A DNA stretch of 64,000 nucleotides from Legionellaceae bacterium (GTDB taxonomy: Bacteria; Pseudomonadota; Gammaproteobacteria; Legionellales; Legionellaceae). Below, piece after piece: positions 53,788 through 63,043 of the stretch. The position numbers and the translations under genes were made by a program. The stretch is taken from positions 28,498-92,497 of the forward strand of contig JASBUC010000013.1 in assembly GCA_030148065.1 (NCBI GenBank), written 5' to 3'. The notes below the pieces were generated by a model. It saw only the letters and a program-made list of their open reading frames with translations, was not told where the DNA came from and made no database searches. The stretch's first letter is position 1. The number at the start of each line of letters is the position of its first letter.

Positions 53788-55581
53788 TTAACTTAGCACT
53801 TTAACTAATGCGTCACCTGGATTCACAACATCGCCTTTTTTGCAATGAATGAACTCTATTTTGCCATCAAATGGTGCGACAAGCTCTGTCTCCATTTTCA
53901 TCGCCTCTACAACCAGTAATGCCTGCCCTTTGCTCACACCCTCATCAGGCGAAACAAGAACCTCAATAACCGTGCTTGGCATCGCCACCGTCACATCGCC
54001 AGGGCCGTCAGCTCTTACCCGAGCATCTTTAGAAGAAACAGTATTTTCCATCGTTTCTTGTTCTAACAAAACTTCTTCAGGCACGCCATCAAGCGTTAAA
54101 TAAATTATTTTTGAATCGTTCTTCGTCTGGCCCATTCCATTTAAGCGTACATGATAGGCTTCACCATGCATGCTTATGTTAAACTCACTTGAAACATCGA
54201 CGTTTAGACTACTTGCGGAACTCATTAGTGGCTCCGGCTTTAAACAACCTTGTGCTTTCTCTTGCAGATAAACTTTTGACACATCTGGAAACAAAGCGTA
54301 AGACAGTACGTCCTTAAATGATTTGGCTAAGGTTCCCACTTCTTTCTTTAAGCGTGGTAATTCATCTGGAAGATGATTGGCCGGTCGATCGGTGATAGGC
54401 TTAACATCCCCTAAGGCCTTTTTAGCAAGCTCACTGCTAACATTTGCTGGAGCTCTACCATACTTACCCTGTAAATAACCTTTTACTTCTTGGGTGATAA
54501 TTTTATAGCGCTCCCCACTTAAAACATTCATCACCGCCTGTGTACCGACTATTTGAGAGCTTGGAGTCACCAGCGGTGGGTAACCTAAATCCTTTCTTAC
54601 CTCAGGAATTTCTGCATAAACCTCATCAATCCTGTCTAGGGCTGCTTGTTCTTTTAATTGATTGCTTAAATTTGAAATCATTCCACCAGGGATCTGAAAA
54701 TACTGCACTCTTGGATCAATGCGGGTAGATGGACTCTCATATTGAGCGTACTTACTACGTATGCTTTTAAAATACTCACCAATTTCTAATAATAAGGGAA
54801 GGTAAAGTTCTGTCTCATAAATCGTACCGATGAAAGCAGAGACCATTGATTCTGTACAAGGATGACTAGCACCACCCGAGAACGCTGATATGGCTGTATC
54901 AATATGACGCACACCATTTTCAACCGCCTTAAAGAGGCAAATATCACTAAGACCGGAGGTACTATGGGAGTGCAGGTGCAAAGGCAAATTAACCTTTTCA
55001 TGAAGCTCGTTAACTAGCGCTTCTGTATCAGCTGGGGTTAAAAGACCGGCCATGTCTTTGATGGCTAGACTGTCACAACCAAGTGCTTCAAGCTCTTTAG
55101 CAAGCCTTACAAAGTCTGATAATTGATGTGCTGGGCTTTTAGTATAACAAAGTGTGCCTTGCGCATGCTTACCACTTTCTTTCACTGCCTCAATGGTCGT
55201 TTCAACATTTCTAACATCATTTAGCGCATCAAAGACTCTAAAAACATCAATGCCCTCTTCGGCGGCGGTTTTTACAAAGGCTTTTACCACATCATCGGCA
55301 TAGTGGCGATAGCCTAGTAAGTTTTGTCCTCTTAATAACATAGAGAGGGGCGTTTGGGGCAATGCCTGTCTTAGTTTATGCAGGCGTTCCCAAGGATCTT
55401 CTTTTAAAAACCGTAAACACGCATCAAAAGTTGCCCCTCCCCAAACTTCTAGTGCCCAAAAGCCAACTTGATCAAGTTTTTCACAAATAGGCAGCATGTC
55501 TTCAGTATGAAGCCTGGTGGCAATGAGGCATTGATGGGCATCACGAAGGGTTACATCCGTTATAAACACTTTACTCATCAA
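53788..55581 (-). CDS. oadA: Oxaloacetate decarboxylase alpha / pyruvate carboxylase subunit B
   Basis: A 597-residue biotin-dependent carboxyltransferase. The N-terminal part is the carboxyltransferase barrel (TDVTLRDAHQ with the metal-binding Asp, RGQNLLGYRHYADDVV, FDALNDVRNVE, HLHSHSTSGLSD). The conserved carboxyltransferase domain follows, and the C-terminal biotinyl domain ends with VVEAMKMETEL, where Lys562 is the biotin site. The sodium-pump subunits (OadB, OadG) are not next to it, nor a biotin carboxylase (pycA). It may act as a free subunit of pyruvate carboxylase; which enzyme it serves cannot be told from sequence. Confidence 0.88.
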   Translation of the reverse strand: MMSKVFITDVTLRDAHQCLIATRLHTEDMLPICEKLDQVGFWALEVWGGATFDACLRFLKEDPWERLHKLRQALPQTPLSMLLRGQNLLGYRHYADDVVKAFVKTAAEEGIDVFRVFDALNDVRNVETTIEAVKESGKHAQGTLCYTKSPAHQLSDFVRLAKELEALGCDSLAIKDMAGLLTPADTEALVNELHEKVNLPLHLHSHSTSGLSDICLFKAVENGVRHIDTAISAFSGGASHPCTESMVSAFIGTIYETELYLPLLLEIGEYFKSIRSKYAQYESPSTRIDPRVQYFQIPGGMISNLSNQLKEQAALDRIDEVYAEIPEVRKDLGYPPLVTPSSQIVGTQAVMNVLSGERYKIITQEVKGYLQGKYGRAPANVSSELAKKALGDVKPITDRPANHLPDELPRLKKEVGTLAKSFKDVLSYALFPDVSKVYLQEKAQGCLKPEPLMSSASSLNVDVSSEFNISMHGEAYHVRLNGMGQTKNDSKIIYLTLDGVPEEVLLEQETMENTVSSKDARVRADGPGDVTVAMPSTVIEVLVSPDEGVSKGQALLVVEAMKMETELVAPFDGKIEFIHCKKGDVVNPGDALVKVLS

Positions 55582-55707
55582 AAAATCCCTTTAAAAAAAA
55601 GTTGAGACTACCCTAATCACAAGCTTCTGGCAAAATAAGCTTTTAAAACTACGCTGTTTAACAGTATTATGAACTATTGCTCAAGAAAGAGCATCTGGAC
55701 GCTACCT

Positions 55708-55730
55708 TCAAATTGCTGCATGCAATTTGA
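55708..55730. promoter_or_regulatory. Perfect 9-bp inverted repeat upstream of 55758 gene
   Basis: TCAAATTGC (55708-55716) and GCAATTTGA (55722-55730) are perfect inverted copies around TGCAT, a 23-base dyad 28 bases before the start of the secreted protein gene. It could be an operator or a hairpin in the leader. It lies within the 176-bp divergent space between oadA and this gene. Confidence 0.5.
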
Positions 55731-55757
55731 TGGATTAAATCAAATGGAGAATAGAGC

Positions 55758-56129
55758 ATGAAAAAAATCATCGGAATGATTTTTGGTTCAATGGCATTAA
55801 TGCTTACAAACAATGTGTTTGCCGAGCCACCACTTGGCATGCATGTCACCTATGACTTTTCACCTGAGAAACAAGAAGAGTTTCAAAGCCCCCTGCCCTG
55901 GAAAGTTGATGTTAAATGCAAAGTCACCACAGAAGATCCGGAAGCCCCCATAGAAGGAAAATTATTAAGCAGTGATGCGGTTGTGAATGGAAAAAAATAT
56001 CACACACATGATACGCTTGTACTTCCTGTTCACACAGGTGACAGCTTTAAGATAAAAGCCGGCAGTTTCATCAAAGTGCGTTTAACAAATAAAGGTGAGC
56101 ATAACATACACGTAGATTGCGACGTGTAA
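55758..56129 (+). CDS. Unknown secreted protein
   Basis: A 123-residue protein with a signal peptide (cleavage near NNVFAEP). The mature domain is a compact beta-rich chain with two Cys (VDVKCKV and HVDCDV) that could form a disulfide. No family was recognised. AATGGAG is a weak ribosome site. The gene occupies the place where minC is normally found before minD, 72 bp upstream, but it is unrelated to MinC. A perfect dyad lies upstream. Confidence 0.6.
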   Translation: MKKIIGMIFGSMALMLTNNVFAEPPLGMHVTYDFSPEKQEEFQSPLPWKVDVKCKVTTEDPEAPIEGKLLSSDAVVNGKKYHTHDTLVLPVHTGDSFKIKAGSFIKVRLTNKGEHNIHVDCDV

Positions 56130-56201
56130 TTGTGCTCGTGATCCCTTATCATTAGGTGTACAATTAAACATTTTATTTATTTACAAGGAAAGGGGCATAT
56201 T

Positions 56202-57035
56202 TTGGCTAAGGTGATTGTAATAACATCTGGGAAAGGCGGGGTCGGTAAAACGACTACCAGTGCAGCCATTGCAACTGGTCTGGCCTTGAAGGGTAAAAAG
56301 ACGGTGGTCATTGATTTTGATGTTGGTCTTAGAAATCTAGACATTATTTTAGGTTGTGAAAGACGCGTTGTTTATGACTTTGTAAATGTGATAAATGGGG
56401 AAGCAACGCTTAATCAGACACTGATTAAAGATAAAAGAGCTCCCATGCTCTATATTCTTCCTGCTTCTCAAACTAGAGACAAAGATGCCTTAAATCTTGA
56501 AGGCGTTGGAAAGGTCATTGATGAGCTCTCTAAAGACTTCGATTACATCGTCTGTGATTCCCCGGCAGGCATTGAGACAGGTGCCCTGATGGCAATGTAC
56601 TACGCAGATACAGCAATTGTCGTCACCAACCCAGAAGTGTCCTCTGTAAGAGACTCTGACAGAATTCTTGGAATTTTGGCAAGCAAAACAAAACGAGCAA
56701 AAGAAGGTGGTGCACCGGTAGAAGAACATTTACTGCTAACACGCTATTCTCCAGAACGCGCAGAAATGGGTGAAATGCTCTCGGTCGAAGATGTCAAAGA
56801 AATATTGGCCATTCCACTGCTTGGGGTAATCCCTGAGTCAAAAGCTGTCTTAAAAGCTTCAAATACTGGCACACCAGTTATTCTTGATAATGACAGCGAT
56901 GCTGGCCGCGCCTATGAAGATGCTATTTTAAGACTGCTAGGAAATGAAAACATCCCTCTTCGTTTTGTTTCAAAGGGAAAAAAGGGGCTATGGCAGCGCC
57001 TCTTTAACAAAGGAAAGGAGGAAGAGTTGGCATGA
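56202..57035 (+). CDS. minD: Septum site-determining ATPase MinD
   Basis: MinD is the membrane-bound ATPase that oscillates with MinE and recruits MinC to prevent polar division. The 277-residue protein has the deviant Walker A GKGGVGKTTT (residues 10-19), the switch segment DFDVGLRNLD and a conserved DSPAG motif. The C-terminal amphipathic helix (GLWQRLFNKG) is the membrane target. The start is TTG 56202, behind a strong AAGGAAAGGGG ribosome site. It overlaps minE by 4 bp (ATGA). No minC is adjacent. Confidence 0.95.
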   Translation: MAKVIVITSGKGGVGKTTTSAAIATGLALKGKKTVVIDFDVGLRNLDIILGCERRVVYDFVNVINGEATLNQTLIKDKRAPMLYILPASQTRDKDALNLEGVGKVIDELSKDFDYIVCDSPAGIETGALMAMYYADTAIVVTNPEVSSVRDSDRILGILASKTKRAKEGGAPVEEHLLLTRYSPERAEMGEMLSVEDVKEILAIPLLGVIPESKAVLKASNTGTPVILDNDSDAGRAYEDAILRLLGNENIPLRFVSKGKKGLWQRLFNKGKEEELA

Positions 57036-57304
57036 GTCTTTTTAAATACTTAAGAAAGAAAAAAAGCAGTGCGAATGTTGCCAAAGAACGTTTGCAGATT
57101 ATTATTTCTCATGAACGTTCTCAACGGACTAGCCCTGAGTATCTTAAAAAGATGCAAGAAGAAATCTTAGAGGTCATCGCCAAATACGTAAAAATTGATC
57201 GTGAAAAGGTCAATGTTCATCTGGAAAAGTTAGGCGATAACGCCGTACTAGAGCTCAATGTTACGATGCCGGAAGAAGCTCTAGAAGAAGCCACCAGCGA
57301 TTAA
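57032..57304 (+). CDS. minE: Cell division topological specificity factor MinE
   Basis: MinE activates the MinD ATPase and gives the oscillation. The 90-residue protein has the N-terminal amphipathic membrane segment (MSLFKYLRKKKSSAN) and the contact helix VAKERLQIIISHERS, then the beta-rich dimer domain (VNVHLEKLGDNAVLELNVTMPE). It overlaps minD by 4 bp. A hairpin (57331-57349) follows without a T run. Confidence 0.95.
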   Translation: MSLFKYLRKKKSSANVAKERLQIIISHERSQRTSPEYLKKMQEEILEVIAKYVKIDREKVNVHLEKLGDNAVLELNVTMPEEALEEATSD

Positions 57305-57330
57305 GCTCCCTCAAAAAAAACATCCGTTAT

Positions 57331-57349
57331 CCCCGCACAATCGGCGGGG
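57331..57349. terminator. Short GC-rich hairpin after minE
   Basis: CCCCGC (57331-57336) pairs with GCGGGG (57344-57349) around a 7-base loop, between minE and the convergent fadE stop. There is no T run in either direction. It may mark the ends of both transcripts. Confidence 0.35.
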
Positions 57350-57369
57350 AGAAATATATTCGTGTTTTA

Positions 57370-59832
57370 TTAACTAGCCACCTTCTTAGCGCTCTTCTCT
57401 TCTCGAGCTGAAGCAGGCTCCATGCCTTCACGAGTTAGTTCTTTATGCGAAAAATCATCAACTTTAATCGCCGCTTGTCTTGCTTCTTCCGCCTCTTTTA
57501 GAATTGTCACCTGTGCGTTATCCATCAACCCTTTATTCAAAGCCTCTTCTATCTGAAGGGCAACTGATAAAGAGCTTATTTTACCCTCTTTAACTAAGGT
57601 ACTTAACGCTCTCTCAAGAGGCTCTGCTTGTAGGACTTTTTTAAAGGCCATTTCTAATTGTCCAACCGGATTTAGCTCATTATTCTCCTTATAAGCAAAG
57701 CGAGTTAATCTATCTCTAAAAGCATTGTCAGTAGTCAATTGTCTTGAAAGTTTACTGCTTAAATGATCACTGGGCTTCTTGCATCTTCTGCCAAAGGGCA
57801 ACAATAGAACTTTTAAAAAGCCTCTTGAAATTGGTCCGCCGATGTTTTCAATTAGTTCAATTAATTGTGTCTCGAGTTTATAAAATAAGGTCTGGCAAGC
57901 CCACTCCATTGCTGCTCGCTCATCACTTGGTCGACCATTTTGGTGGTAACATTTGATGGTGGCAGATGCAAGATAGAGGTAGCTCAACATATCTCCGAGT
58001 CGAGCAGAAATCATCTCACGCCGCTTTAATGACGCACCAAATTTGATCATGCAAAAGTCACTTAAAAAAGCAAGCTGACTACTGTACTTAGAAATAGCAT
58101 TAATGTAAGTGGCAAGCTCCCCTTCCCTTCGGTTGGAAAAATGATAGCCATTCGTTAGCGCAAAGACAAAAGAGCGAACAAAGTTGCTTATGATAAAGCC
58201 GCCATGAGCAAAAAAGGCTTTGTCAAACTCCTTTAAATTATTGTCTTTGACGCTATTCATTTCCTTTAAAACATAAGGGTGACAGCGTATAGCCCCTTGC
58301 CCAAATATGATTAAACAACGAGTTAAAATATTTGCTCCCTCAACCGTAATGCTAATGGGGGCATTCTGATAACCTCGCCCGAGATAGTTATTAGGCCCAA
58401 GACAAATTCCTTTACCACCATGAACATCCATCGCATCAATACTCAATTGCCGAGCTATTTCTGTTGTGTGATATTTTAAAATGGCTGAAAGAACTGAGGG
58501 CTTTTCACCCTCATCAATAATGGAGGTTGTAACCGTTAAGGCATTGTCAATAATGTAACTAAAACCTGCAATGCGTGAAAGTGCTTCATGTATGCCCTCA
58601 AAGTTACTAATTGCTGTATTGAACTGTGTACGTACACGCGCATAGGCGCCTGTTGCCAAACTAGCAACATGCCCACCTCCAACTGCGGTAGAGGGCAATG
58701 ACACGGCACGTCCTGCTGATAAACACTCCATCAGCATACGCCAGCCTTGCCCTACCATTTTCTCACCCCCAATCACTTGCTCCATGGGTATAAAAACATC
58801 GTGCCCTTGCGTTGGTCCATTTAAAAATGCGGTGTTTAGTGGAAAGTGACGCCTACCGATTACAACCCCTTTTGTGTCTCGTGGAATGAGTGCACAAGTA
58901 ATGCCTAAGTCCTTTTCTTGACCAAGCAAGCCATCTTCATCAAAGAGTCGAAAGGCAAGCCCTATGACCGTGGCAACCGGGCTTAAAGTAATGTATCGCT
59001 TATCCCAGTTTAACTTAATTCCAAGCACTTCTTTACCATCAACGAGGCCTTTGGTGACAACACCCACATCAGGAATGGCGGCTGCATCTGAACCCGCATT
59101 GGGATTAGTTAGCGCAAAGCAAGGAATGTCAACGCCCTTTGCAAGACGTGGTAGATAATAATTTTTTTGCTGTTCAGTTCCATACTTTAATAAAAGCTCT
59201 GCTGGACCTAATGAGTTTGGTACACAAATAGTGGTACCTGCTGAAACAGATTTAGAAAATATTGAAACAAGCACGGCCCTTTGTGCACTGGCACTAAATC
59301 CAAGTCCCCCATATTCCTTAGGAATGATCATGCCTAAGAAACCTTGTTCTTTTATGTATTGCCAAACCTTGGGAGGAAGATCAGTATAGTGATGAGTCAC
59401 ATCCCACTCATTAAACATTGAGCAAAGCGTTTTAACCGGTCCTTCTAAAAAAGCCGATTCCTCATCACTTAAGCTTTTCAAAGGTGTTTGCATAAATCCT
59501 TTAAGATTAGGGGCTCCAGAAAAAAGTTCTCCTTCAAAGCTAACCGTACCAGCTTCTAGCGCTTCTGCTTCTGTTTTACTCATTGTTGGGAGCTGCTGCT
59601 TAAATAGTTTAAAAATATGCCCACTGATTAGTTTTCGTCGCAGTGTGGGGACATTTAAAGGAAGTAATACCATCAAGCAGAAAAAAGACAGTGAACTTAC
59701 AAGAATGAGTGAATTACTATAATGTGCTAATAACAAGAGGCCAACGATAACACTGGTCGTCCAAACTTGAATTGACGCTCTTTGATAACTTAAGACAATG
59801 GCCGCCACTAAGGCTATTGAGATCCCAAACAC
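57370..59832 (-). CDS. fadE: Acyl-CoA dehydrogenase FadE
   Basis: FadE carries out the first step of fatty acid beta-oxidation with FAD. At 820 residues it has the family length (E. coli 814). Two to three N-terminal hydrophobic segments (about residues 1-60) are followed by an acyl-CoA dehydrogenase core with FALTNPNAGSDAA (substrate loop), MDVHGGKGICLGPNNYLGRGYQ and the C-terminal DUF1974 region. It converges with minE. Its presence together with OadA and an acetoacetyl-CoA synthetase suggests use of fatty acids and ketone bodies. Confidence 0.93.
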   Translation of the reverse strand: MFGISIALVAAIVLSYQRASIQVWTTSVIVGLLLLAHYSNSLILVSSLSFFCLMVLLPLNVPTLRRKLISGHIFKLFKQQLPTMSKTEAEALEAGTVSFEGELFSGAPNLKGFMQTPLKSLSDEESAFLEGPVKTLCSMFNEWDVTHHYTDLPPKVWQYIKEQGFLGMIIPKEYGGLGFSASAQRAVLVSIFSKSVSAGTTICVPNSLGPAELLLKYGTEQQKNYYLPRLAKGVDIPCFALTNPNAGSDAAAIPDVGVVTKGLVDGKEVLGIKLNWDKRYITLSPVATVIGLAFRLFDEDGLLGQEKDLGITCALIPRDTKGVVIGRRHFPLNTAFLNGPTQGHDVFIPMEQVIGGEKMVGQGWRMLMECLSAGRAVSLPSTAVGGGHVASLATGAYARVRTQFNTAISNFEGIHEALSRIAGFSYIIDNALTVTTSIIDEGEKPSVLSAILKYHTTEIARQLSIDAMDVHGGKGICLGPNNYLGRGYQNAPISITVEGANILTRCLIIFGQGAIRCHPYVLKEMNSVKDNNLKEFDKAFFAHGGFIISNFVRSFVFALTNGYHFSNRREGELATYINAISKYSSQLAFLSDFCMIKFGASLKRREMISARLGDMLSYLYLASATIKCYHQNGRPSDERAAMEWACQTLFYKLETQLIELIENIGGPISRGFLKVLLLPFGRRCKKPSDHLSSKLSRQLTTDNAFRDRLTRFAYKENNELNPVGQLEMAFKKVLQAEPLERALSTLVKEGKISSLSVALQIEEALNKGLMDNAQVTILKEAEEARQAAIKVDDFSHKELTREGMEPASAREEKSAKKVAS

Positions 59833-59901
59833 ACCTTACTCCCTAAAAGAACTGTATATCGACTTAATATAACAAAAAGATTTGAATATAGCCAAAACAG
59901 A

Positions 59902-60687
59902 TCATGATCCTCTAGGGTCAGTTAACAATATTTGGGTTGCGGTTTGCCGAGGGCACTCAAAAGGAAACAGGTGACTGCCTGGAAGTTCAATTAATTTTGC
60001 ATTAAAAAGCCTATTTGCATTTTGTAACTCATGTCTGCGAACAACATCACTGTCAGCTCCATGGATTAAAGTAATACTCCCCTTAAAGTTATTATGCGAA
60101 ATAGCAATGTGTGGGATGGTTCGATAAATGGCATATTCTGTCTCTCTTGCAAAACACAAATGCCAGCTCCCCTCGCTCGACCTTTTCAAACCATGTTCAA
60201 CATAGGCTTGCAAACACTCTTGGGTGAAATTTTTAAAAACCGTTTTAGTTTTAAAATGAGCAAGTGCCTCGTCAAACGACTTAAAGCTCGTCCGTCTATT
60301 TTTTGTCACTCTGGCCGGTGTAAACCAGTCTATTAAATTTAGCTTCTTAACAAGGTAAAGCGCTTTTCTTTTCAAGCCTCGATAAATGGGAGTATCAAGC
60401 AGTACAAGCTGCTTAAAAAGCTCTGGTTCTTTTTGAGCGGCCATTAACAGTAGAGCACCACCTAATGAATGTCCCACTGCCAACACAGGCGTCTTTACCC
60501 TTTTCTTTAGATCGGTTAAAACCTCATTAACCAGTTGTTGCCAATTATCTTCAACTGGAAATCGAAGGTTATGCCCAACTTGCTCTAAATAGCAAAGCTC
60601 ATAGTGCTTGCTTAAGGGCAAGAACATGCGCTGGTAGCAACCTGAAGGAAAGCCATTACCATGCACAAAATAGAGCGTTTGTTTCAA
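59902..60687 (-). CDS. Alpha/beta hydrolase
   Basis: A 261-residue hydrolase with the oxyanion sequence FVHGNGFPSG (residues 8-16), the nucleophile elbow GHSLGGAL with Ser74 and a C-terminal catalytic His in GSHLFPFE, preceded by an Asp in HGADSDVV. The catalytic triad is complete; the substrate is unknown. It overlaps the DUF1189 gene by 4 bp (ATGA), the last gene of a three-gene operon with a ClC channel. Confidence 0.85.
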   Translation of the reverse strand: MKQTLYFVHGNGFPSGCYQRMFLPLSKHYELCYLEQVGHNLRFPVEDNWQQLVNEVLTDLKKRVKTPVLAVGHSLGGALLLMAAQKEPELFKQLVLLDTPIYRGLKRKALYLVKKLNLIDWFTPARVTKNRRTSFKSFDEALAHFKTKTVFKNFTQECLQAYVEHGLKRSSEGSWHLCFARETEYAIYRTIPHIAISHNNFKGSITLIHGADSDVVRRHELQNANRLFNAKLIELPGSHLFPFECPRQTATQILLTDPRGS

Positions 60688-61574
60688 GCGACAACCATTT
60701 TTCTAGCCGCTCGCTTATTCACCGCAACTGCAAAACAAAAGTAAAAAAGAAGCGCTCCTAGCATCAAAAAACCCACCATCGGGCGTTGCCAATTCATCGT
60801 TGCCATAAATGAGGCAATAACTTGCTGAGGTGTGCCACAAACATAAGTTAAACGTAGGCTTTGCTTAAAACTCAATGAGTAACGCACCAAAACATTTGCG
60901 ACAAAGGTCGTCATTAAACTCAAAATGAATAAAATAAACGCCTCGACAAAAAATGCCATTAAGGCAATGGAAAATGGCAGCATTAATATTAGTTTATCTT
61001 TTACTTTGAGCACAATTTCTTCAAAAGACTTAGCTTTTAGCACTCCTGTTGCATCTTTTGGAAAGTTATTACTGTAGAGTGGTGATAAAGTGGGTTGGCT
61101 CGCCATAAAGGGGGCTGCGTTTTTCTTACCCCCAATGTAGAATGCCTTTTTAGTCACGACCAGGGTCGCATTTCTATATTTCTCATCAAAATGATCCAAT
61201 GACCGCGTGGTATCAATCACCAATAAAGGTGGTTTGTTCTTCTCCCCTGCAACAACATAAGGCATGGGCTTATCAAATAGTACTTCACCTTTCACTAAGG
61301 TAAGATCTGGCATTTTTGAGAAGGCCAGCAATAGCTCATTATCAAAATAATCATACATTTTAACCATCTGTTGAACGCTGTAGGGAAGCGAAATCAACAC
61401 AGAGGCAACAAATAAATAACGAAAACCATAGCCCCGCCAACGCTGTGCCACGTCAACATAGAACTTCGCTGAAAAGAAACAAAGGTAGAGCCCTTGCCAG
61501 AGTGAGTACAGTTGCTTCTCTTGTGGTGCTGTTGGTTTTTTTCGTGTAAATAAAACGGGAAGTAATTTCTTCAT
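60684..61574 (-). CDS. DUF1189-family membrane protein
   Basis: A 296-residue protein. The N terminus carries a hydrophobic segment (FRYLFVASVLISLPYSVQ), then a soluble extracytoplasmic domain (YDYFDNELLLAFSKMPDL, then GEVLFDKPMPYVV), and a C-terminal membrane cluster of three to four segments. The layout and the VIDTTRSLDHFDEKYRNATLVVTKKA stretch match DUF1189 (PF06691) as far as can be told by eye. The function is not known. It overlaps clcA by 4 bp and the hydrolase by 4 bp. Confidence 0.7.
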   Translation of the reverse strand: MKKLLPVLFTRKKPTAPQEKQLYSLWQGLYLCFFSAKFYVDVAQRWRGYGFRYLFVASVLISLPYSVQQMVKMYDYFDNELLLAFSKMPDLTLVKGEVLFDKPMPYVVAGEKNKPPLLVIDTTRSLDHFDEKYRNATLVVTKKAFYIGGKKNAAPFMASQPTLSPLYSNNFPKDATGVLKAKSFEEIVLKVKDKLILMLPFSIALMAFFVEAFILFILSLMTTFVANVLVRYSLSFKQSLRLTYVCGTPQQVIASFMATMNWQRPMVGFLMLGALLFYFCFAVAVNKRAARKMVVA

Positions 61575-62899
61575 TGCTCACCTTTTCGCTTTGCCAGTCT
61601 TTTAGTTCTTGCCAATAGAGAGGCATATATTGGTGGGTTCTTGGTCAGTTCAACCACTAAAAAGGCGGTCAAACAGGTCACCATTGATGGAAGGATTAAA
61701 AAATAATTCTGAGTCATTTCGATGATTAACAATATTCCTGTCATAGGTGCTCGAATGGAGGCAGTAAAAATTCCTCCCATACCAGCAACCGCTAACATGT
61801 CTGCCGAAATACCAAAAGAGATCCCAAAGAAAGTTAATAACTTAGAAAATACCAAACCAGCTAAGGCACCAATTGCAAGCATCGGGGCAAAAATGCCACC
61901 AGGAACGCCTGTCGAGTAACAGAGTATGGTTAGAACGAAGCGAATTACTAGCATAAAAAGAAGGTACTTCGTAACCAAAGAAAAATTTAGAGCATGGCCA
62001 AGAATGTGATAGCCCCCTCCCACCGCTTCTGGTAAATGAATGCTCATAACAGCAACCAATATGCCCACAACAATCAGATACACACGTTTAAATTGCACCG
62101 CTTGCTTATCTAAAAAGGTTAGCCACCACATCAATCTTAGGTTAAACAACAAACCAATCAGACCAACCAAAACACCAAAAACAAAAAATAGAACGACAGA
62201 GCCCAAAGGTGGTGCTGAAAAAACAGGCATGTTTATTACAGCCCCTTGTCCAAGGATGGCTCGATAGACAATGGTTGCAACGATGCAGCAGAGCAAGACT
62301 GAGATAAAAGAGGAAAAGCAAAATTTACAATGTTCTCGTAACTCTTCGATAAAAAATAACACACCAGCGATGGGGGCATTAAAGGCAACGGCAAGACCAG
62401 CAGCAGATCCACCTGCCACCAAATAATTTTGCTTGTCGGTTTTGAATTGTCCAAATTCACCCACCATTTTGCCCAAACTGCCGCCAAGTTGGATGGTTGG
62501 CCCTTCTCGTCCAACAACCATATTTGAGCCAATGGACAAAATACCTGCAAAAAATTTAACTGGAATAATTCGTTTCCACAACAAGGGACGTTCACCAATT
62601 AAAGCCCCCTCTATTTCCTGCACGCCAGAACCTGCCGCTTCCGGAGCAAAACGTTTCACTAAGTAGAGCGAAACAACGACCATCGGCAAGGTTATCAAGA
62701 GTGAGAAAAAAACCAATGGAAGCTTGAAATAGTGAGAGAGCCAATCAACACCACTAACCCGAGCCATGGATAATTTCACGGCAAAAATTTGAAAGGCGGT
62801 TCCGATGGCTCCAATTAACAAACCAACAAGAATACTTGAAATACAAAACTTTAGAACTTTAGCGTTGGATTCAAAGCCTTGCTCTCTAACATCCCCCAT
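61571..62899 (-). CDS. clcA: ClC-type chloride channel / H+ antiporter
   Basis: A 442-residue ClC protein. The three signature selectivity segments are intact: AAGSGVQEIEG (residues 88-98, replacing GSGIP), GREGPTIQLGG (130-140, with the gating Glu132) and GVPGGIFAPMLAIG. The internal proton Glu is present in FFIEELRE (Glu186). It therefore has both glutamates of an antiporter such as E. coli ClcA. It is the first gene of a coupled trio with a DUF1189 protein and a hydrolase, and is divergent from the acetoacetyl-CoA synthetase gene. Confidence 0.92.
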   Translation of the reverse strand: MGDVREQGFESNAKVLKFCISSILVGLLIGAIGTAFQIFAVKLSMARVSGVDWLSHYFKLPLVFFSLLITLPMVVVSLYLVKRFAPEAAGSGVQEIEGALIGERPLLWKRIIPVKFFAGILSIGSNMVVGREGPTIQLGGSLGKMVGEFGQFKTDKQNYLVAGGSAAGLAVAFNAPIAGVLFFIEELREHCKFCFSSFISVLLCCIVATIVYRAILGQGAVINMPVFSAPPLGSVVLFFVFGVLVGLIGLLFNLRLMWWLTFLDKQAVQFKRVYLIVVGILVAVMSIHLPEAVGGGYHILGHALNFSLVTKYLLFMLVIRFVLTILCYSTGVPGGIFAPMLAIGALAGLVFSKLLTFFGISFGISADMLAVAGMGGIFTASIRAPMTGILLIIEMTQNYFLILPSMVTCLTAFLVVELTKNPPIYASLLARTKRLAKRKGEQ

Positions 62900-62991
62900 T
62901 CACACTCCACTATCGTCTTCTTTCATTAAACTAACATTGAGCCGCAAATTAGCGCTTAAGTCAATTTAAGCCACTTATTCTATTGAAAGAT

Positions 62992-63019
62992 TTAACAAAC
63001 TTTGGCTTAATTTTAATAT
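62992..63019 (+). promoter_or_regulatory. Candidate sigma-70 promoter of the acetoacetyl-CoA synthetase gene
   Basis: TTAACA (62992-62997) and TAATAT (63014-63019) are 16 bp apart, 25 bases before the ATG at 63044. The -35 differs from consensus by one base. Confidence 0.4.
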
Positions 63020-63043
63020 GTTTTACCATTTATGAAGTAACTT

